From Aliidiomarina indica (GTDB lineage: Bacteria; Pseudomonadota; Gammaproteobacteria; Enterobacterales; Alteromonadaceae): a stretch of 64,000 bases of DNA. Where the stretch lies: NCBI RefSeq assembly GCF_015354615.1, contig NZ_JACAVQ010000001.1, positions 1 to 64,000 on the forward strand, read 5' to 3'. Below the pieces are notes generated by a model. It was not told the DNA's origin. It saw nothing but the letters and a program-made list of their open reading frames with translations, and made no database searches. Positions 7,818 to 16,977 of the stretch are shown piece by piece; the first letter of the stretch is position 1, and each line of letters opens with the position of its first letter. The position numbers and the translations under genes were made by a program.

Positions 7818-9254
7818 ATGAGTGAGCAAATCGAGAAGGCGATAGCGCGTAAGTATGACGCTGGTTTCGTCTCCGAGATTGAGTCTGATACCTTCCCGCC
7901 CGGGTTGGATGAGGATGTCATCCGTCGCATTTCCGAGATGAAAAATGAACCCGAGTGGATGCTTGAATGGCGTCTGCAGGCTTATCGCGCGTGGCTAAAA
8001 ATGGAAGAGCCTGATTGGGCGCACCTGGGCTACGAGCGTATCGATTATCAGTCTATTTCTTATTACTCAGCGCCTAAGAGCATGAAAGATAAGCCGAAAT
8101 CTCTCGATGAGGTTGACCCTGAGCTTATCCGCACTTACGAAAAACTGGGTATTCCTTTGCACGAGCAGAAGATGCTGGCAGGGGTCGCGGTAGATGCAGT
8201 ATTCGATTCCGTATCCGTGGTTACCACCTTCCGTGAAAAGCTTGAAGAAGCGGGTGTTATCTTCTGTCCTATCTCCGAAGCAATTCAAAAATATCCAGAG
8301 CTGGTGAAGAAGTATATCGGCTCGGTTGTGCCCAAGGGCGACAACTTTTTCGCTGCCCTAAACTGCGCGGTATTTACCGACGGTTCCTTCGTTTATATCC
8401 CGAAAGGGGTACGCTGTCCGATGGAACTATCCACTTATTTCCGCATTAACGAGCTGAACACTGGGCAGTTTGAGCGTACCCTGATTGTCGCCGATGAAGG
8501 CAGCCACGTGAGCTACCTTGAGGGCTGTACGGCTCCACAACGTGATGAAAATCAGTTACATGCGGCGGTAGTTGAGCTGGTGGCGCTGGATGACGCAGAA
8601 ATTAAGTACAGCACGGTGCAAAACTGGTATCCGGGCGACGAGAACGGCAAAGGCGGCATCTACAATTTCGTGACCAAGCGCGGCATTGCCCATAAAAACT
8701 CGAAGATTTCATGGACGCAGGTGGAAACGGGCTCCGCGATAACCTGGAAGTACCCGAGCTGTATTCTTAAGGGCGATAACTCGGTAGGTGAGTTCTACTC
8801 AGTTGCCTTAACGCGCGGTCGCCAGCAGGCAGATACCGGCACCAAGATGATTCACTTGGGCAAAAATACCAAGTCGACTATCGTTTCCAAAGGGATCTCC
8901 GCGGGCCATTCCAGCAACGCCTATCGTGGCCTTGTGAAAATGGGGCCTGGCGCTGATGGCGCGCGTAATCATACCGAGTGTGATTCGCTGTTGATTGGCG
9001 ACAAGTGTGCGGCGCATACATTCCCGTACATTGAAAGTTCGAATCCGTCGGCAATTGTTGAGCACGAGGCGACAACCTCGAAAGTGAGCGACGACCAGAT
9101 GTTCCTGTGTAAGCAGCGGGGGCTGGACGCCGAGAAGGCCGTATCGATGATCGTGAACGGTTTTTGTAAGGAAGTATTTAAAGAATTACCGATGGAGTTC
9201 GCGGTAGAAGCCGGCAAACTTCTGGAAATTAGTCTTGAAGGTTCAGTGGGGTAA
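7818..9254 (+). CDS. sufB: Fe-S cluster assembly protein SufB
   Basis: Core scaffold subunit of the SufBC2D complex, which assembles [Fe-S] clusters in the cytosol. 478 aa, near the usual SufB length, with family segments such as [22 protein letters not shown] (the cysteine region involved in persulfide transfer), [15 protein letters not shown] and [16 protein letters not shown]. It is the first gene of the suf operon, behind an IscR-type promoter. The ATG at 7818 has GATGAGG upstream. The stop abuts the start of sufC, so translation is probably coupled. Confidence 0.97.
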   Translation: MSEQIEKAIARKYDAGFVSEIESDTFPPGLDEDVIRRISEMKNEPEWMLEWRLQAYRAWLKMEEPDWAHLGYERIDYQSISYYSAPKSMKDKPKSLDEVDPELIRTYEKLGIPLHEQKMLAGVAVDAVFDSVSVVTTFREKLEEAGVIFCPISEAIQKYPELVKKYIGSVVPKGDNFFAALNCAVFTDGSFVYIPKGVRCPMELSTYFRINELNTGQFERTLIVADEGSHVSYLEGCTAPQRDENQLHAAVVELVALDDAEIKYSTVQNWYPGDENGKGGIYNFVTKRGIAHKNSKISWTQVETGSAITWKYPSCILKGDNSVGEFYSVALTRGRQQADTGTKMIHLGKNTKSTIVSKGISAGHSSNAYRGLVKMGPGADGARNHTECDSLLIGDKCAAHTFPYIESSNPSAIVEHEATTSKVSDDQMFLCKQRGLDAEKAVSMIVNGFCKEVFKELPMEFAVEAGKLLEISLEGSVG

Positions 9255-10025
9255 ATGATGTTAACCATTAAAGATTTGCATGCGCGTGTGGAAGACAAAG
9301 TCATCTTAAAAGGGCTAAACCTTGAAGTGAAGCCGGGTGAAGTGCACGCGATTATGGGCCCCAATGGCGCAGGTAAAAGTACGCTTGGTTATGTGATGTC
9401 AGGTCGCGATGGCTATGAACTCGTGAGTGGCAGCATTGAAATGAATGGCGACGATTTGATGGAGCTGGAAATTGAAGAGCGGGCGCAAAAAGGTCTGTTC
9501 TTGGCGTTCCAGTATCCGGTCGAAATTCCAGGCGTCAGCAATATGGAATTTATGAAAGAGTCAGTGAACGCCATGCGTAAGGCGCGCGGTGAGGAAGCAC
9601 TTACTGCCGCTGAATTTTTGAAGATGGCAAAAGAGGCCTGTAAGCAGGTGAATTTGCCGCTGGATTTCTTAAAACGCGGAGTGAACGAAGGTTTTTCGGG
9701 TGGTGAGAAAAAGCGTAACGAGATCATGCAATTAATCTTGTTAAAGCCGGCGTTAGCCATTCTTGATGAATCCGATTCTGGTCTCGATATCGATGCCTTG
9801 AAAGTGGTCGCCGATGGCGTAAACAGCCAGCGCGATGGTAAGCGCAGCTTTATCGTGGTTACTCACTATCAGCGTTTGCTTGATTTTATCGAGCCTGATT
9901 ATGTGCACATTTTGTCTGATGGCGTTATCGTGAAAAGCGGTGGCCCTGAGCTTGCAAAAGAAGTGGAATCAACGGGTTACGCATGGCTAGGTAAGCCAGT
10001 GGAATCTGAGGAGGCGGGCGCATGA
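9255..10025 (+). CDS. sufC: Fe-S cluster assembly ATPase SufC
   Basis: ABC-type ATPase of the SufBC2D complex, 256 aa. Walker A GPNGAGKST at 35-43, ABC signature FSGGEKKRNE, Walker B region ALAILDESDSGLD and the H-loop VVTHYQRLL are intact. Two tandem ATGs (9255, 9258) follow the sufB stop directly; either could be used. The 3' end overlaps sufD by 4 bp, so the three genes are translationally linked. Confidence 0.97.
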   Translation: MMLTIKDLHARVEDKVILKGLNLEVKPGEVHAIMGPNGAGKSTLGYVMSGRDGYELVSGSIEMNGDDLMELEIEERAQKGLFLAFQYPVEIPGVSNMEFMKESVNAMRKARGEEALTAAEFLKMAKEACKQVNLPLDFLKRGVNEGFSGGEKKRNEIMQLILLKPALAILDESDSGLDIDALKVVADGVNSQRDGKRSFIVVTHYQRLLDFIEPDYVHILSDGVIVKSGGPELAKEVESTGYAWLGKPVESEEAGA

Positions 10026-11287
10026 GTGATTGGTTAGCACAGGTCATCGACCGTGCCGACGCTGTCGCTTCCGCACAAAACGATGAGCTTTCGTCTGCAC
10101 GCTTGAGTGCCTTATCGGAACTTAAGCAACAGAAATGGCCGACCCGGCGCACCGAAGCGTGGCGGTATACGTCGTTGCATCCGTTAGAAGATATGACGTT
10201 GCCAGCGCTGTCGAATGACACGCCAGCGGTACCTGACATTGACGGCCTTGAGCCGATCGATTTCGTATTTGTGAACGGTAAATTGCAGGGCAACATGCCC
10301 GCGTTACCGGCAGGGTTGAGCATCGGCGGACTGACCGACTCAACCATGCAAGCGGCTGCCACCGAGGTGTTTGGCACGGTGAAGCCGCGCACGCATTTGT
10401 TTGGATTAGTGAACGATGTGCTTGCAACCGATGGGTTGGTGATTGACGTGGCCGCTGGCGCGAGTATCGCCCGTCCACTGCGCATTGTGAATGTGGTGAC
10501 GGCAGGTGCGGAGACGCATCACCGAGTGCTCGTGCGCATTGGCGACGGCGCGTCGGTAAGCGTGATTGAACATGGTGCCGGTTCCGGCGCTAGTGTGAAC
10601 ACGGCGTTTGCTGAATATGCGTTGGGCGCAAAGGCTCATTTGGAGCATTACCGCTTTGCCCTGCACAGCGGCGATGCCATTCATATTGGCGGTGCGCACT
10701 TTAGTTTGGGCACCGAAGCGCGTTTGAATAGCACGCTGGTCGGTTATGGCAGCCAGTTGAGCCGTTTGGATTACGATGTAATTCATGCGGGGCAACATGC
10801 GCATGCCAAACTCAATGCAGTGTATTTGTTAGGTCCGCGCGAACACTTTGATTTACATACCAATATTGAGCACGCCGTGGCCAATGGTACCACCGAAGAA
10901 AATGCCCGTGGCATCATCGGTGACCGGGCCCGCGCCGTGTTTAATGGCCGTATTCATATTCACCGCGACGCCCAGAAAACCTTGGCCGAGCTGAATAATC
11001 GCAATTTGTTGCTATCGCGCGGCGGGAATATTAGCACTAAGCCAGAGCTGGAAATTTATGCCGACGACGTGCAATGTGCCCATGGGGCGACCGTTGCTGA
11101 GATCGACGATAAAGCCTTGTATTACATGCTCAGCCGCGGCATTAAGCGGGAGCAGGCGTTAGTGATGCTGAATTTTGGATTTATTCAGGAATTGGTGCAG
11201 CAAATGCCAAGCAAAGCCTTGGCGCAGTGGCTTGAGCCGCAGTTGCGTGCGCGCTTTGTTGAGATGGATACGCGCAATGGCTCTTGA
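10022..11287 (+). CDS. sufD: Fe-S cluster assembly protein SufD
   Basis: SufB paralogue that pairs with SufB in the SufBC2D scaffold, 421 aa. The N-terminal region has the helical family motif PTRRTEAWRYTSL. The beta-helix core and C-terminal LNNRNLLLSRGGNISTKPELEIY..DVQCAHGATV are typical, including the conserved histidine after the cysteine in CAHGAT. Its ATG overlaps the sufC stop and its 3' end overlaps sufS by 11 bp. Confidence 0.95.
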   Translation: MSDWLAQVIDRADAVASAQNDELSSARLSALSELKQQKWPTRRTEAWRYTSLHPLEDMTLPALSNDTPAVPDIDGLEPIDFVFVNGKLQGNMPALPAGLSIGGLTDSTMQAAATEVFGTVKPRTHLFGLVNDVLATDGLVIDVAAGASIARPLRIVNVVTAGAETHHRVLVRIGDGASVSVIEHGAGSGASVNTAFAEYALGAKAHLEHYRFALHSGDAIHIGGAHFSLGTEARLNSTLVGYGSQLSRLDYDVIHAGQHAHAKLNAVYLLGPREHFDLHTNIEHAVANGTTEENARGIIGDRARAVFNGRIHIHRDAQKTLAELNNRNLLLSRGGNISTKPELEIYADDVQCAHGATVAEIDDKALYYMLSRGIKREQALVMLNFGFIQELVQQMPSKALAQWLEPQLRARFVEMDTRNGS

Positions 11288-12500
11288 TGTTCAGGCAATT
11301 CGTGCACAATTTCCAATTTTAAGTCGGCAGGTGAATGGTAAGCCTTTGGTTTACCTTGATAATGCAGCGACAACGCAAAAGCCCCAGCACATGATTGATG
11401 CGCTGGTGAGCTATTACAGCGAGTGCAATTCGAATGTGCACCGGGGTGCGCATGCGTTGTCGGACGAATCGACGCGGCGCTATGAGCGGGCGCGCGATGT
11501 GGTTGCAGGATTTATTGGTGCAGCCGGTCGCGAAGAAGTGATTTGGACCAGCGGCACCACAGAAAGCATTAATATAGTGTCGAAGGGCATGGCGCAACGG
11601 CTGCAAGCTGGCGATGAAGTGCTAGTGACGGAAATGGAGCACCATGCCAACTTGGTCACATGGCAGCAGGCCTGTAAAGCGGCAGGTGCGCGCTTGCAGG
11701 TGGTACCGATTTTGGAGAACGGCGCGTTGGATGCCGACGCGTTTATTGCGTTGTTAAGTGAAAAGACCGCGTTTGTGGCCATGCCGCAGGTGTCGAATGC
11801 GCTTGGAACCGTGAATCCAGTACGCAGCTTGATTAAAGAAGTGCGTGCGCGTTCACCGCGGGCCTTGGTGCTCATTGATGGCGCCCAAGGCGTGGCTCAT
11901 GGCGGCGTGAAAGTTGCGGATCTCGACTGCGATTTTTATGCCTTTTCCGGGCACAAGATGTTTGGTCCAACCGGTGTGGGTGTACTTTGGGGTCGTCGTT
12001 CGTTGCTTGCCGATTGGCCCGTGTGGCTCACTGGCGGCGAGATGATTGCCGAAGTGAGTTATCAAGACGCCACTTGGGGCGCCTTACCGCATCGTTTAGA
12101 AGCGGGCACGCCGCATATTTCAGGGGCTGTAGGCCTGGCGGCAGCGATTGAGTGGTTCCAAACCCTCGACGTGGCTGATGTTCAAGCGCACGAGCGCGCC
12201 TTGTTAGATCGGGCGGTGGCGCTTGGTGAAGAGTTTAAAGGCCTGCGGTTAGTGGGCGCGGCCCCAGAGAAAATTGGGGTGTATAGTTTTGTACTTGAAG
12301 GCACGCATCCGGCCGATGTGGGCTTTATTTTGGACAAACAGGGTGTGGCGATTCGCACTGGTGACCATTGTGCCCAGCCGCTGATGAAGCGACTTGGCCT
12401 GCCGGGTACAGCGCGCGCCTCATTCTCGGTGTACAATACACTGGAAGAGGTCGACGCTTTGTTCGCCGCCCTCGCCAAAGCCCGCGATATGCTCGCGTAA
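11277..12500 (+). CDS. sufS: Cysteine desulfurase SufS
   Basis: PLP enzyme that takes sulfur from cysteine and passes it via SufE to the SUF scaffold; 407 aa, class V aminotransferase fold. PLP lysine is Lys227 in FSGHKMFGPTG. The catalytic cysteine is Cys365 in TGDHCAQPLM, nearly the same number as in Escherichia coli SufS. EHHANLV (121-127) supplies PLP-contact histidines. The ATG at 11277, inside the end of sufD, gives the normal N terminus; upstream in-frame codons would give a nonsense extension. Confidence 0.95.
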   Translation: MALDVQAIRAQFPILSRQVNGKPLVYLDNAATTQKPQHMIDALVSYYSECNSNVHRGAHALSDESTRRYERARDVVAGFIGAAGREEVIWTSGTTESINIVSKGMAQRLQAGDEVLVTEMEHHANLVTWQQACKAAGARLQVVPILENGALDADAFIALLSEKTAFVAMPQVSNALGTVNPVRSLIKEVRARSPRALVLIDGAQGVAHGGVKVADLDCDFYAFSGHKMFGPTGVGVLWGRRSLLADWPVWLTGGEMIAEVSYQDATWGALPHRLEAGTPHISGAVGLAAAIEWFQTLDVADVQAHERALLDRAVALGEEFKGLRLVGAAPEKIGVYSFVLEGTHPADVGFILDKQGVAIRTGDHCAQPLMKRLGLPGTARASFSVYNTLEEVDALFAALAKARDMLA

Positions 12501-12512
12501 CTGGTGGGGTTT

Positions 12513-12563
12513 GTAGCCAACGCACCGCGTTGGTAAACAGAGTTCCGCCCCAGGGGTAGAACT
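12513..12563. repeat. Family B palindrome followed by family A palindrome
   Basis: GTAG plus CCAACGC-ACC-GCGTTGG (12513-12535) is followed by a family A copy at 12541-12563 (triplets CCG/CTA). They fill the 91-bp gap between sufS and sufA. The same B-then-A order occurs at 13606-13658. Confidence 0.85.
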
Positions 12564-12591
12564 CCATGTTTCAACTATTTTGGAGTAAGCA

Positions 12592-12948
12592 ATGGCTGTA
12601 GAAACCTTCGTTCCCACAGCAAGTGTGATCACCGTAACACCGACTGCTGCGCGTCATTTTGAGCAAAAGCTCGGTGATTCAAAGCAAATTATTCGCTTCG
12701 CGACCCGTGAAAGCGGCTGCACAGGCTATGCCTATGTCGTTGATTTTGCAGACGCGCCACAAGCGGACGATGAAGTGATACAAGTTACCGACAAGCTTAC
12801 TGTCGCGGTTGCTCGTGCCGCCGTGCCGATGCTGCGCGACACCGAAATTGATTATGTGAAAGAAGGCATCAATGGCGTGCTGAAATTCAACAACCCTAAT
12901 ATCGCTGAGGCCTGTGGCTGCGGCGAAAGCTTTAGCGTGAAATCGTAA
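12592..12948 (+). CDS. sufA: A-type Fe-S carrier SufA
   Basis: HesB/IscA-family carrier, 118 aa. It receives clusters from the SUF scaffold and delivers them to apoproteins. The three ligand cysteines are present: Cys43 (ESGCTGY) and Cys108/Cys110 (ACGCGESF). It lies after sufS rather than at the head of the cluster as in Escherichia coli, and is separated from sufS by repeats, so it may depend on read-through or on a promoter not recognised here. sufT starts 4 bp later. Confidence 0.9.
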   Translation: MAVETFVPTASVITVTPTAARHFEQKLGDSKQIIRFATRESGCTGYAYVVDFADAPQADDEVIQVTDKLTVAVARAAVPMLRDTEIDYVKEGINGVLKFNNPNIAEACGCGESFSVKS

Positions 12949-12951
12949 CGC

Positions 12952-13476
12952 ATGCAGAAAATTGTTTCCCTATCGCGTGAAGTGAAAGCGCGCCGCGTTC
13001 CCTCGGGTGAGCCACTGACATTGCCTGCCGGGGAATTCGTGAATATTACCCAAGATCTTGGCGGTAATTACACGATTACATGGCGCGGCAATATGTATCG
13101 CATTGATGGCACCGATGCCGATGCGCTTGGTCGCAAGCCAACCGTGCTTTCATTCGATGCGCCAGACGATAATAAGATTGATGAGAAACAGGTTTGGGAA
13201 GCGCTCGAGAGCGTGTATGACCCTGAAATTCCAATCAATTTGGTGTCGCTTGGACTGATTTATAAAGTGGAAATCGACGGCAACAATGTGCTGATTGATA
13301 TGACGCTAACGGCCCCAGCCTGCGGCATGGGACCCGTCTTAGTGGGCGATGTAGAGTACCGGGTGGGCATGGTGCCCAATGTGGAATCGGTGAAAGTGAA
13401 CCTCGTTTTCGACCCGCCTTGGTCACGCGACCGAATGAGCGAAGAGGCCCAACTCGAAGCTGGCCTCTTCTTTTAA
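12952..13476 (+). CDS. sufT: Fe-S assembly protein SufT (DUF59/MIP18 family)
   Basis: Protein of 174 aa. An N-terminal segment of about 75 residues unique to the SufT group precedes a DUF59 domain with VYDPEIPINLVSLGLIY and MTLTAPACGMGP, including the conserved cysteine. Family members help mature Fe-S proteins under high demand. The gene follows sufA by 3 bp, consistent with one transcript. The stop codon is followed within 5 bp by a family A palindrome. Confidence 0.88.
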   Translation: MQKIVSLSREVKARRVPSGEPLTLPAGEFVNITQDLGGNYTITWRGNMYRIDGTDADALGRKPTVLSFDAPDDNKIDEKQVWEALESVYDPEIPINLVSLGLIYKVEIDGNNVLIDMTLTAPACGMGPVLVGDVEYRVGMVPNVESVKVNLVFDPPWSRDRMSEEAQLEAGLFF

Positions 13477-13480
13477 ACAG

Positions 13481-13658
13481 AGTTCCGCCCCAGGGGTGGA
13501 ACTCATGCACCCGCGCCTGGCGTGGGCTGCGCGGAAATGATATGCGGACGAAAACAGAGTTACACCCCAGGGGTGGAACTCAATTTCGGTGCCCTTGTTT
13601 GCCCCGTAGCCAACGCACCGCGTTGGTTACAACAGAGTTACACCCCAGGGGTGGAACT
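13481..13658. repeat. Family A triplet with embedded family B copy, sufT-sufE gap
   Basis: Family A copies at 13481-13503 (CCG/CCA), 13558-13580 (ACA/CCA) and 13636-13658 (ACA/CCA), with linkers of 54 and 55 bp. The second linker contains a complete family B palindrome, GTAGCCAACGCACCGCGTTGG plus TTAC (13606-13630), yet keeps the 55-bp length. The cluster fills the 210-bp gap inside the suf operon. Confidence 0.9.
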
Positions 13659-13686
13659 GATGTTTTGTACCCTTAGGAACTTGCAG

Positions 13687-14094
13687 ATGAAATTACCTGA
13701 ACCTTCTGAAATTGTGGATGACCTAGAGTTTCTCGGTGACTGGGAATCGCGCTACCAATATATTATTGATCTTGGAAAAGCGCTGCCGAAGTTACCGGAA
13801 GAAGCGCGCGCCGATGAGTTGAAGGTAAAGGGCTGTCAAAGTGACGTGTGGTTGCTACCGTCGCGTCAAGGCGATGTGCTTGTATTTCAAGTAGATAGCG
13901 ATGCAGTCATTGTGCGTGGTTTGTTGGCATTGGTGATGTCGGCTTACAACGAAAAATCGCCGGCCGAAATCATGCAGTTCGATATCGATGGCTTCTTCAA
14001 AGAGCTTGATTTAGAGCGCCATATTTCCCCTACCCGAGGCAACGGCCTACGCGCCATCGTTGGCAGAATTCGTGAGCTTGCCGCCAACGCCTAA
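13687..14094 (+). CDS. sufE: Sulfur acceptor protein SufE
   Basis: Cytosolic partner of SufS, 135 aa; accepts persulfide sulfur on Cys50 (KVKGCQSDVWL, equivalent to Cys51 in Escherichia coli). The ATG at 13687 with AGGAAC upstream gives the normal start; longer in-frame reading would run through the family A repeats. It is in the same orientation as sufB-T but 210 bp of repeats lie before it. Confidence 0.93.
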   Translation: MKLPEPSEIVDDLEFLGDWESRYQYIIDLGKALPKLPEEARADELKVKGCQSDVWLLPSRQGDVLVFQVDSDAVIVRGLLALVMSAYNEKSPAEIMQFDIDGFFKELDLERHISPTRGNGLRAIVGRIRELAANA

Positions 14095-14110
14095 CTCCCG
14101 TCAAAAACAG

Positions 14111-14135
14111 AGTTTTCCACCCAAGGGGCGGAACT
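14111..14135. repeat. Variant family A palindrome (25 bp)
   Basis: Copy with an altered left arm (AGTTTTCCACCC) and normal right arm, located between the convergent sufE and iscR genes, where it may act as a shared 3' structure. Confidence 0.6.
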
Positions 14136-14155
14136 GTTTAGAGCGGGCGATTGGG

Positions 14156-14611
14156 TTAGGCGGTTTGTACGGGAATGCGGTCGCGGGTGGTTTTGTTTGC
14201 GGCAGCGGCGTCAGCGTCGGCGGTGAGGCTGCCGAGGCTAATATCGTGCAAGAAATCGGAGATTCGGTCGCTTAAATCGGCCCATAAATGATGGGTGAGG
14301 CAGCGGCTGCCACTTTGGCAATTGGATTTGCCCTGACAGCGGGTGACATCCACGCTCTCATTCACGGCGTGAATAATTTCGCCGATTGAAATCTGGTAAG
14401 GGTCGCGGTTCAATAGATAGCCACCGCCTGGCCCACGAATACTATTCACAAGCTCGGCTCGACGCAGTTTTGCAAACAACTGTTCAAGATAAGACAGTGA
14501 AATATCCTGACGCTCAGAGATGTCGGCAAGAGTCACGGGCGAATTCTGTCCGTGCAGTGCTACATCGAGCATTGCAGTGACGGCATATCGACCTTTTGAT
14601 GTCAGTTTCAT
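14156..14611 (-). CDS. iscR: Fe-S cluster regulator IscR
   Basis: Rrf2-family repressor of 151 aa. Its N-terminal winged helix ([17 protein letters not shown]) and recognition region match IscR. The cluster ligands Cys92, Cys98, Cys104 and His107 are at the same numbers as in Escherichia coli. With [2Fe-2S] bound, IscR represses type-1 promoters. Its own promoter has a near-perfect type-1 box, and a second box precedes sufB. The C-terminal tail is shorter than in E. coli. No iscSUA genes are adjacent; here IscR is paired with the suf genes instead. Confidence 0.95.
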   Translation of the reverse strand: MKLTSKGRYAVTAMLDVALHGQNSPVTLADISERQDISLSYLEQLFAKLRRAELVNSIRGPGGGYLLNRDPYQISIGEIIHAVNESVDVTRCQGKSNCQSGSRCLTHHLWADLSDRISDFLHDISLGSLTADADAAAANKTTRDRIPVQTA

Positions 14612-14643
14612 AACTCATTCTCACCCATAAACTCGATGGCGTT

Positions 14644-14677
14644 AGCATCGCATAACTTGACTATTTCAGTCAAGTAT
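14644..14677 (-). promoter_or_regulatory. iscR promoter with IscR type-1 box
   Basis: An almost perfect IscR type-1 palindrome (14652-14677; arms ACTTGACT and AGTCAAGT). On the minus strand it contains the -35 TTGACT (14668-14673), with -10 GATGCT (14644-14649) 18 bp on. This predicts autorepression by IscR. Confidence 0.85.
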
Positions 14678-14740
14678 TCCCGGTGCATGTAAAGTGGATA
14701 AACCACCGGATATGGTCTAGTTTTTTGGTGAGGTGAACGA

Positions 14741-15301
14741 ATGAAAATTGCAATAATCCCTATGGCAACACTTGCCATTCTCATTATGAGCCCAGTTCAG
14801 GCAGAGCAAGAAGAGCGGCGTTTGGCGCGTACCTGCTTGGCGGACTTGGAACGGGTTGATTCTATAGCTTCGCGTCTGGCGGCGAAAAAACGTGAAGCCA
14901 ACGAAATTGTCGAACATTTAAGGCGAGAAGTGCCTAGAATGAACATGGAGGCTTCCAACTTACAGACGATGGAGCGTAATGTTCAATTTTGCGACGCGGC
15001 AGCAAACTGGAATTACTGTAATAATTTGATGCAGAATTTCTATACGCGGCGTCTGCAGCTTCAAGAGAGCGAGCGACGAATGAACAACGCAAAGTCCAGA
15101 GCACAAAGACTTGCACGCGAGTTCGATTCACTCGAATCGGGAGAGTATCAGAGAAGTTGGGATCGCTTAGACAATAGCTGTGATGCGGCTGCTTCGGCGC
15201 GACTTCCCTATCATATTTGGAGTCAGGAAGCGGAGCGTTACACGATCAGGACCCACAAATACCGACGCATTTTAAGCAACCTCTTAGACACCGCGCGGTA
15301 G
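14741..15301 (+). CDS. Hypothetical exported coiled-coil protein
   Basis: Protein of 186 aa with a signal peptide (MKIAIIPMATLAILIMSPVQA) and a long, highly charged helical body rich in Arg, Glu and Leu with heptad character (about residues 45-145). Four cysteines (TCLADL, FCDAAANWNYC, NSCDAA) could form two disulfides in the periplasm. GGTGAGGTGA upstream is a good ribosome-binding site. Not recognised as a known family. Its end abuts the next gene, whose start is abnormal. Confidence 0.6.
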   Translation: MKIAIIPMATLAILIMSPVQAEQEERRLARTCLADLERVDSIASRLAAKKREANEIVEHLRREVPRMNMEASNLQTMERNVQFCDAAANWNYCNNLMQNFYTRRLQLQESERRMNNAKSRAQRLAREFDSLESGEYQRSWDRLDNSCDAAASARLPYHIWSQEAERYTIRTHKYRRILSNLLDTAR

Positions 15302-15309
15302 CTGTCGCT

Positions 15310-15849
15310 ATGGCTCTTGCGGGAACGATGTTCGTTTCTAACGCTGAGGCAAGCGAAGGCCCAAGTTTCACGTATGCTAGCGCAAGTTATATGCAGTTAG
15401 GTGTTGATCAAAGCGATAGCACGGATGGATTTGGCTTAGATTTATCAATTGAAATGAATGAATTAGCGTTCTTCCGTGCGGCACATGAACGATACAGCGA
15501 AGGCGGTTTGAGTGCAGATCTAACCCGTATTGGCTTGGGTCTTAAGAAAGCGATGAATGACTCAACGGCACTTTATGGTGGCGCTGGTTTGGCTTATGGC
15601 AAGCTTGATGTTGGCTGGGCGTCAGACTCAGACACCGGTTGGCAAGTATTTGGCGGCGTCGCAAGCCGTCTAAACAAGCACGTTGAGTTGTACGGTGAGC
15701 TGTCTCATTACGATTTATTTGATTCTGGCGAGACGGATTTTGCTTTAGGTTCGCGTTTCTTCGTCAGCGATCGTGCGTCATTCGGCGCTGCTTATATTTT
15801 CGGTGACGGCGCAGATCGTCTTAAAATCGGCTTTACCTTCCATTGGTAA
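15310..15849 (+). CDS. Outer-membrane beta-barrel protein (start uncertain)
   Basis: Barrel protein related to its neighbour at 16113: FTYASASYMQLG, GGAGLAYGKLDVG, and a C-terminal LKIGFTFHW. The ATG at 15310 gives 179 aa, but the leader would then be MALAGTMFVSNAEA, with no positive N-region. Reading the frame further upstream gives PLRHRAVAVAMALAGTMFVSNAEA, a convincing signal peptide, but this lies inside the 3' end of the preceding gene and has only a remote TTG (15217) as start. The true start may be non-canonical, or a deletion may have fused the two genes. Confidence 0.65.
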   Translation: MALAGTMFVSNAEASEGPSFTYASASYMQLGVDQSDSTDGFGLDLSIEMNELAFFRAAHERYSEGGLSADLTRIGLGLKKAMNDSTALYGGAGLAYGKLDVGWASDSDTGWQVFGGVASRLNKHVELYGELSHYDLFDSGETDFALGSRFFVSDRASFGAAYIFGDGADRLKIGFTFHW

Positions 15850-15871
15850 GCTGAGCAAAAAAACCGCTTTT

Positions 15872-15897
15872 AAAAAGGAGCTTTTTGCTCCTTTTTT
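15872..15897 (+). terminator. Rho-independent terminator
   Basis: AAAAGGAGC-TTTTT-GCTCCTTTTTT hairpin 23 bp after the barrel gene stop. The following gap, to 16112, is AT-rich and presumably holds the promoter of the next gene; no clear boxes were assigned. Confidence 0.85.
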
Positions 15898-16112
15898 GTT
15901 TATTAAGTGTTCGCTATTTAAAATCGGAAAATTGTTTATTTTTTAGACGTTTACAATCTCTTACATTTTAATGACAAATCCACATTGTTTCGCCTTCTCG
16001 CAATTGTTAGAGTGCCCTCAAATCGCCTCCGTGTGAAGTGACTTCAACGGGCGCGAACCGTCCAAGCATGGATAAATACATCGATGTTAGTTGTAAAAAA
16101 GGAAGTTAAATC

Positions 16113-16694
16113 ATGAAAAAGTTTGCAGTAAGTTTAGTTTCGACCGCTTTGTTGTCTTCTGTTGTATTCGCGGCAAACGCAAATGCAGACGAGGCGTCAG
16201 TTGCGCCTTCATTCGATTACGCCAGCGTGGCTTACTCTGAAATGGAGCAAAGCTCTTCAGAAGCGACATTCTCTGGCTTCCGCGGCCAGTTCAGTCGTTC
16301 TTTAAGCGATGTGCTTTTCGTTCGCGGTGATTATGAATCAGTTTCTCGCGATGGTGCGACTTATGAAGAGACGGAAGTTTCTTTGGGCGCGCGCTATATG
16401 ATCGACGAGCGTTCATCAATTTACGCAGGCGCGGGCTTCCTCAACGCTTATAGCTCTGATGCATCAGGCAGCAACCTTGACCATTTGGTGTTCACAGGTG
16501 TTGCGATTCGTCCAAGCGAAGCCTTTGAATTGCGCGTTGAATTGCAACGTGCTCGCGTATATCGCGAAAATGAGTCGCGCGCAGAAGTTGGCGTTCGCTA
16601 CTACGCAGCACCTCGTTTCTCTGTCGACGCAAGCTATGGTTTCACCAACCAGAATACCGACGCGATGCGTTTAGGCGTTTCATTCCACTTCTAA
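16113..16694 (+). CDS. Outer-membrane beta-barrel protein
   Basis: Protein of 193 aa with a clear signal peptide (MKKFAVSLVSTALLSS..., cleavage near ANANA). The mature part is a small barrel ending in LGVSFHF. It is a paralogue of the 15310 protein: FDYASVAYSEME versus FTYASASYMQLG near the N terminus, the YAGAGF/YGGAGL block and the ending. GGAAG precedes the ATG. The pair probably arose by tandem duplication. Function unknown; codon choice suggests good expression. Confidence 0.75.
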   Translation: MKKFAVSLVSTALLSSVVFAANANADEASVAPSFDYASVAYSEMEQSSSEATFSGFRGQFSRSLSDVLFVRGDYESVSRDGATYEETEVSLGARYMIDERSSIYAGAGFLNAYSSDASGSNLDHLVFTGVAIRPSEAFELRVELQRARVYRENESRAEVGVRYYAAPRFSVDASYGFTNQNTDAMRLGVSFHF

Positions 16695-16721
16695 TGCTGT
16701 CCTGAATATTATTTGTGGAAC

Positions 16722-16747
16722 CAGCCGGGGATCTCCCCGGCTTTTTT
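16722..16747 (+). terminator. Rho-independent terminator
   Basis: AGCCGGGG-ATCT-CCCCGGCT followed by a T-run, about 27 bp after the barrel gene stop. Confidence 0.92.
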
Positions 16748-16761
16748 ATGCCCAAAAACCG

Positions 16762-16784
16762 AGTTCCACCCCAGGGGCGCAACT
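16762..16784. repeat. Family A palindrome (single)
   Basis: One copy, triplets CCA/GCG, just after the terminator. The rest of the gap to 16977 shows no recognised signal. Confidence 0.88.
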
Positions 16785-16977
16785 GTTGAACGTGTCGCGG
16801 AACTGTTGTGGGAAAAAGGTGCGGAGTTTGAGGCGGATAGGAAAAGTATTCGGTTGTGGGCTTGAGGTTTAAGAAATAGTGTCTATTTTCTATACAGTTA
16901 TTCATTTAAGAGGAGCTCGAAACTGCGTCACATAATGACGCAAAAAAAAACACACTCGGCAATTGAGGAAAAGCACT

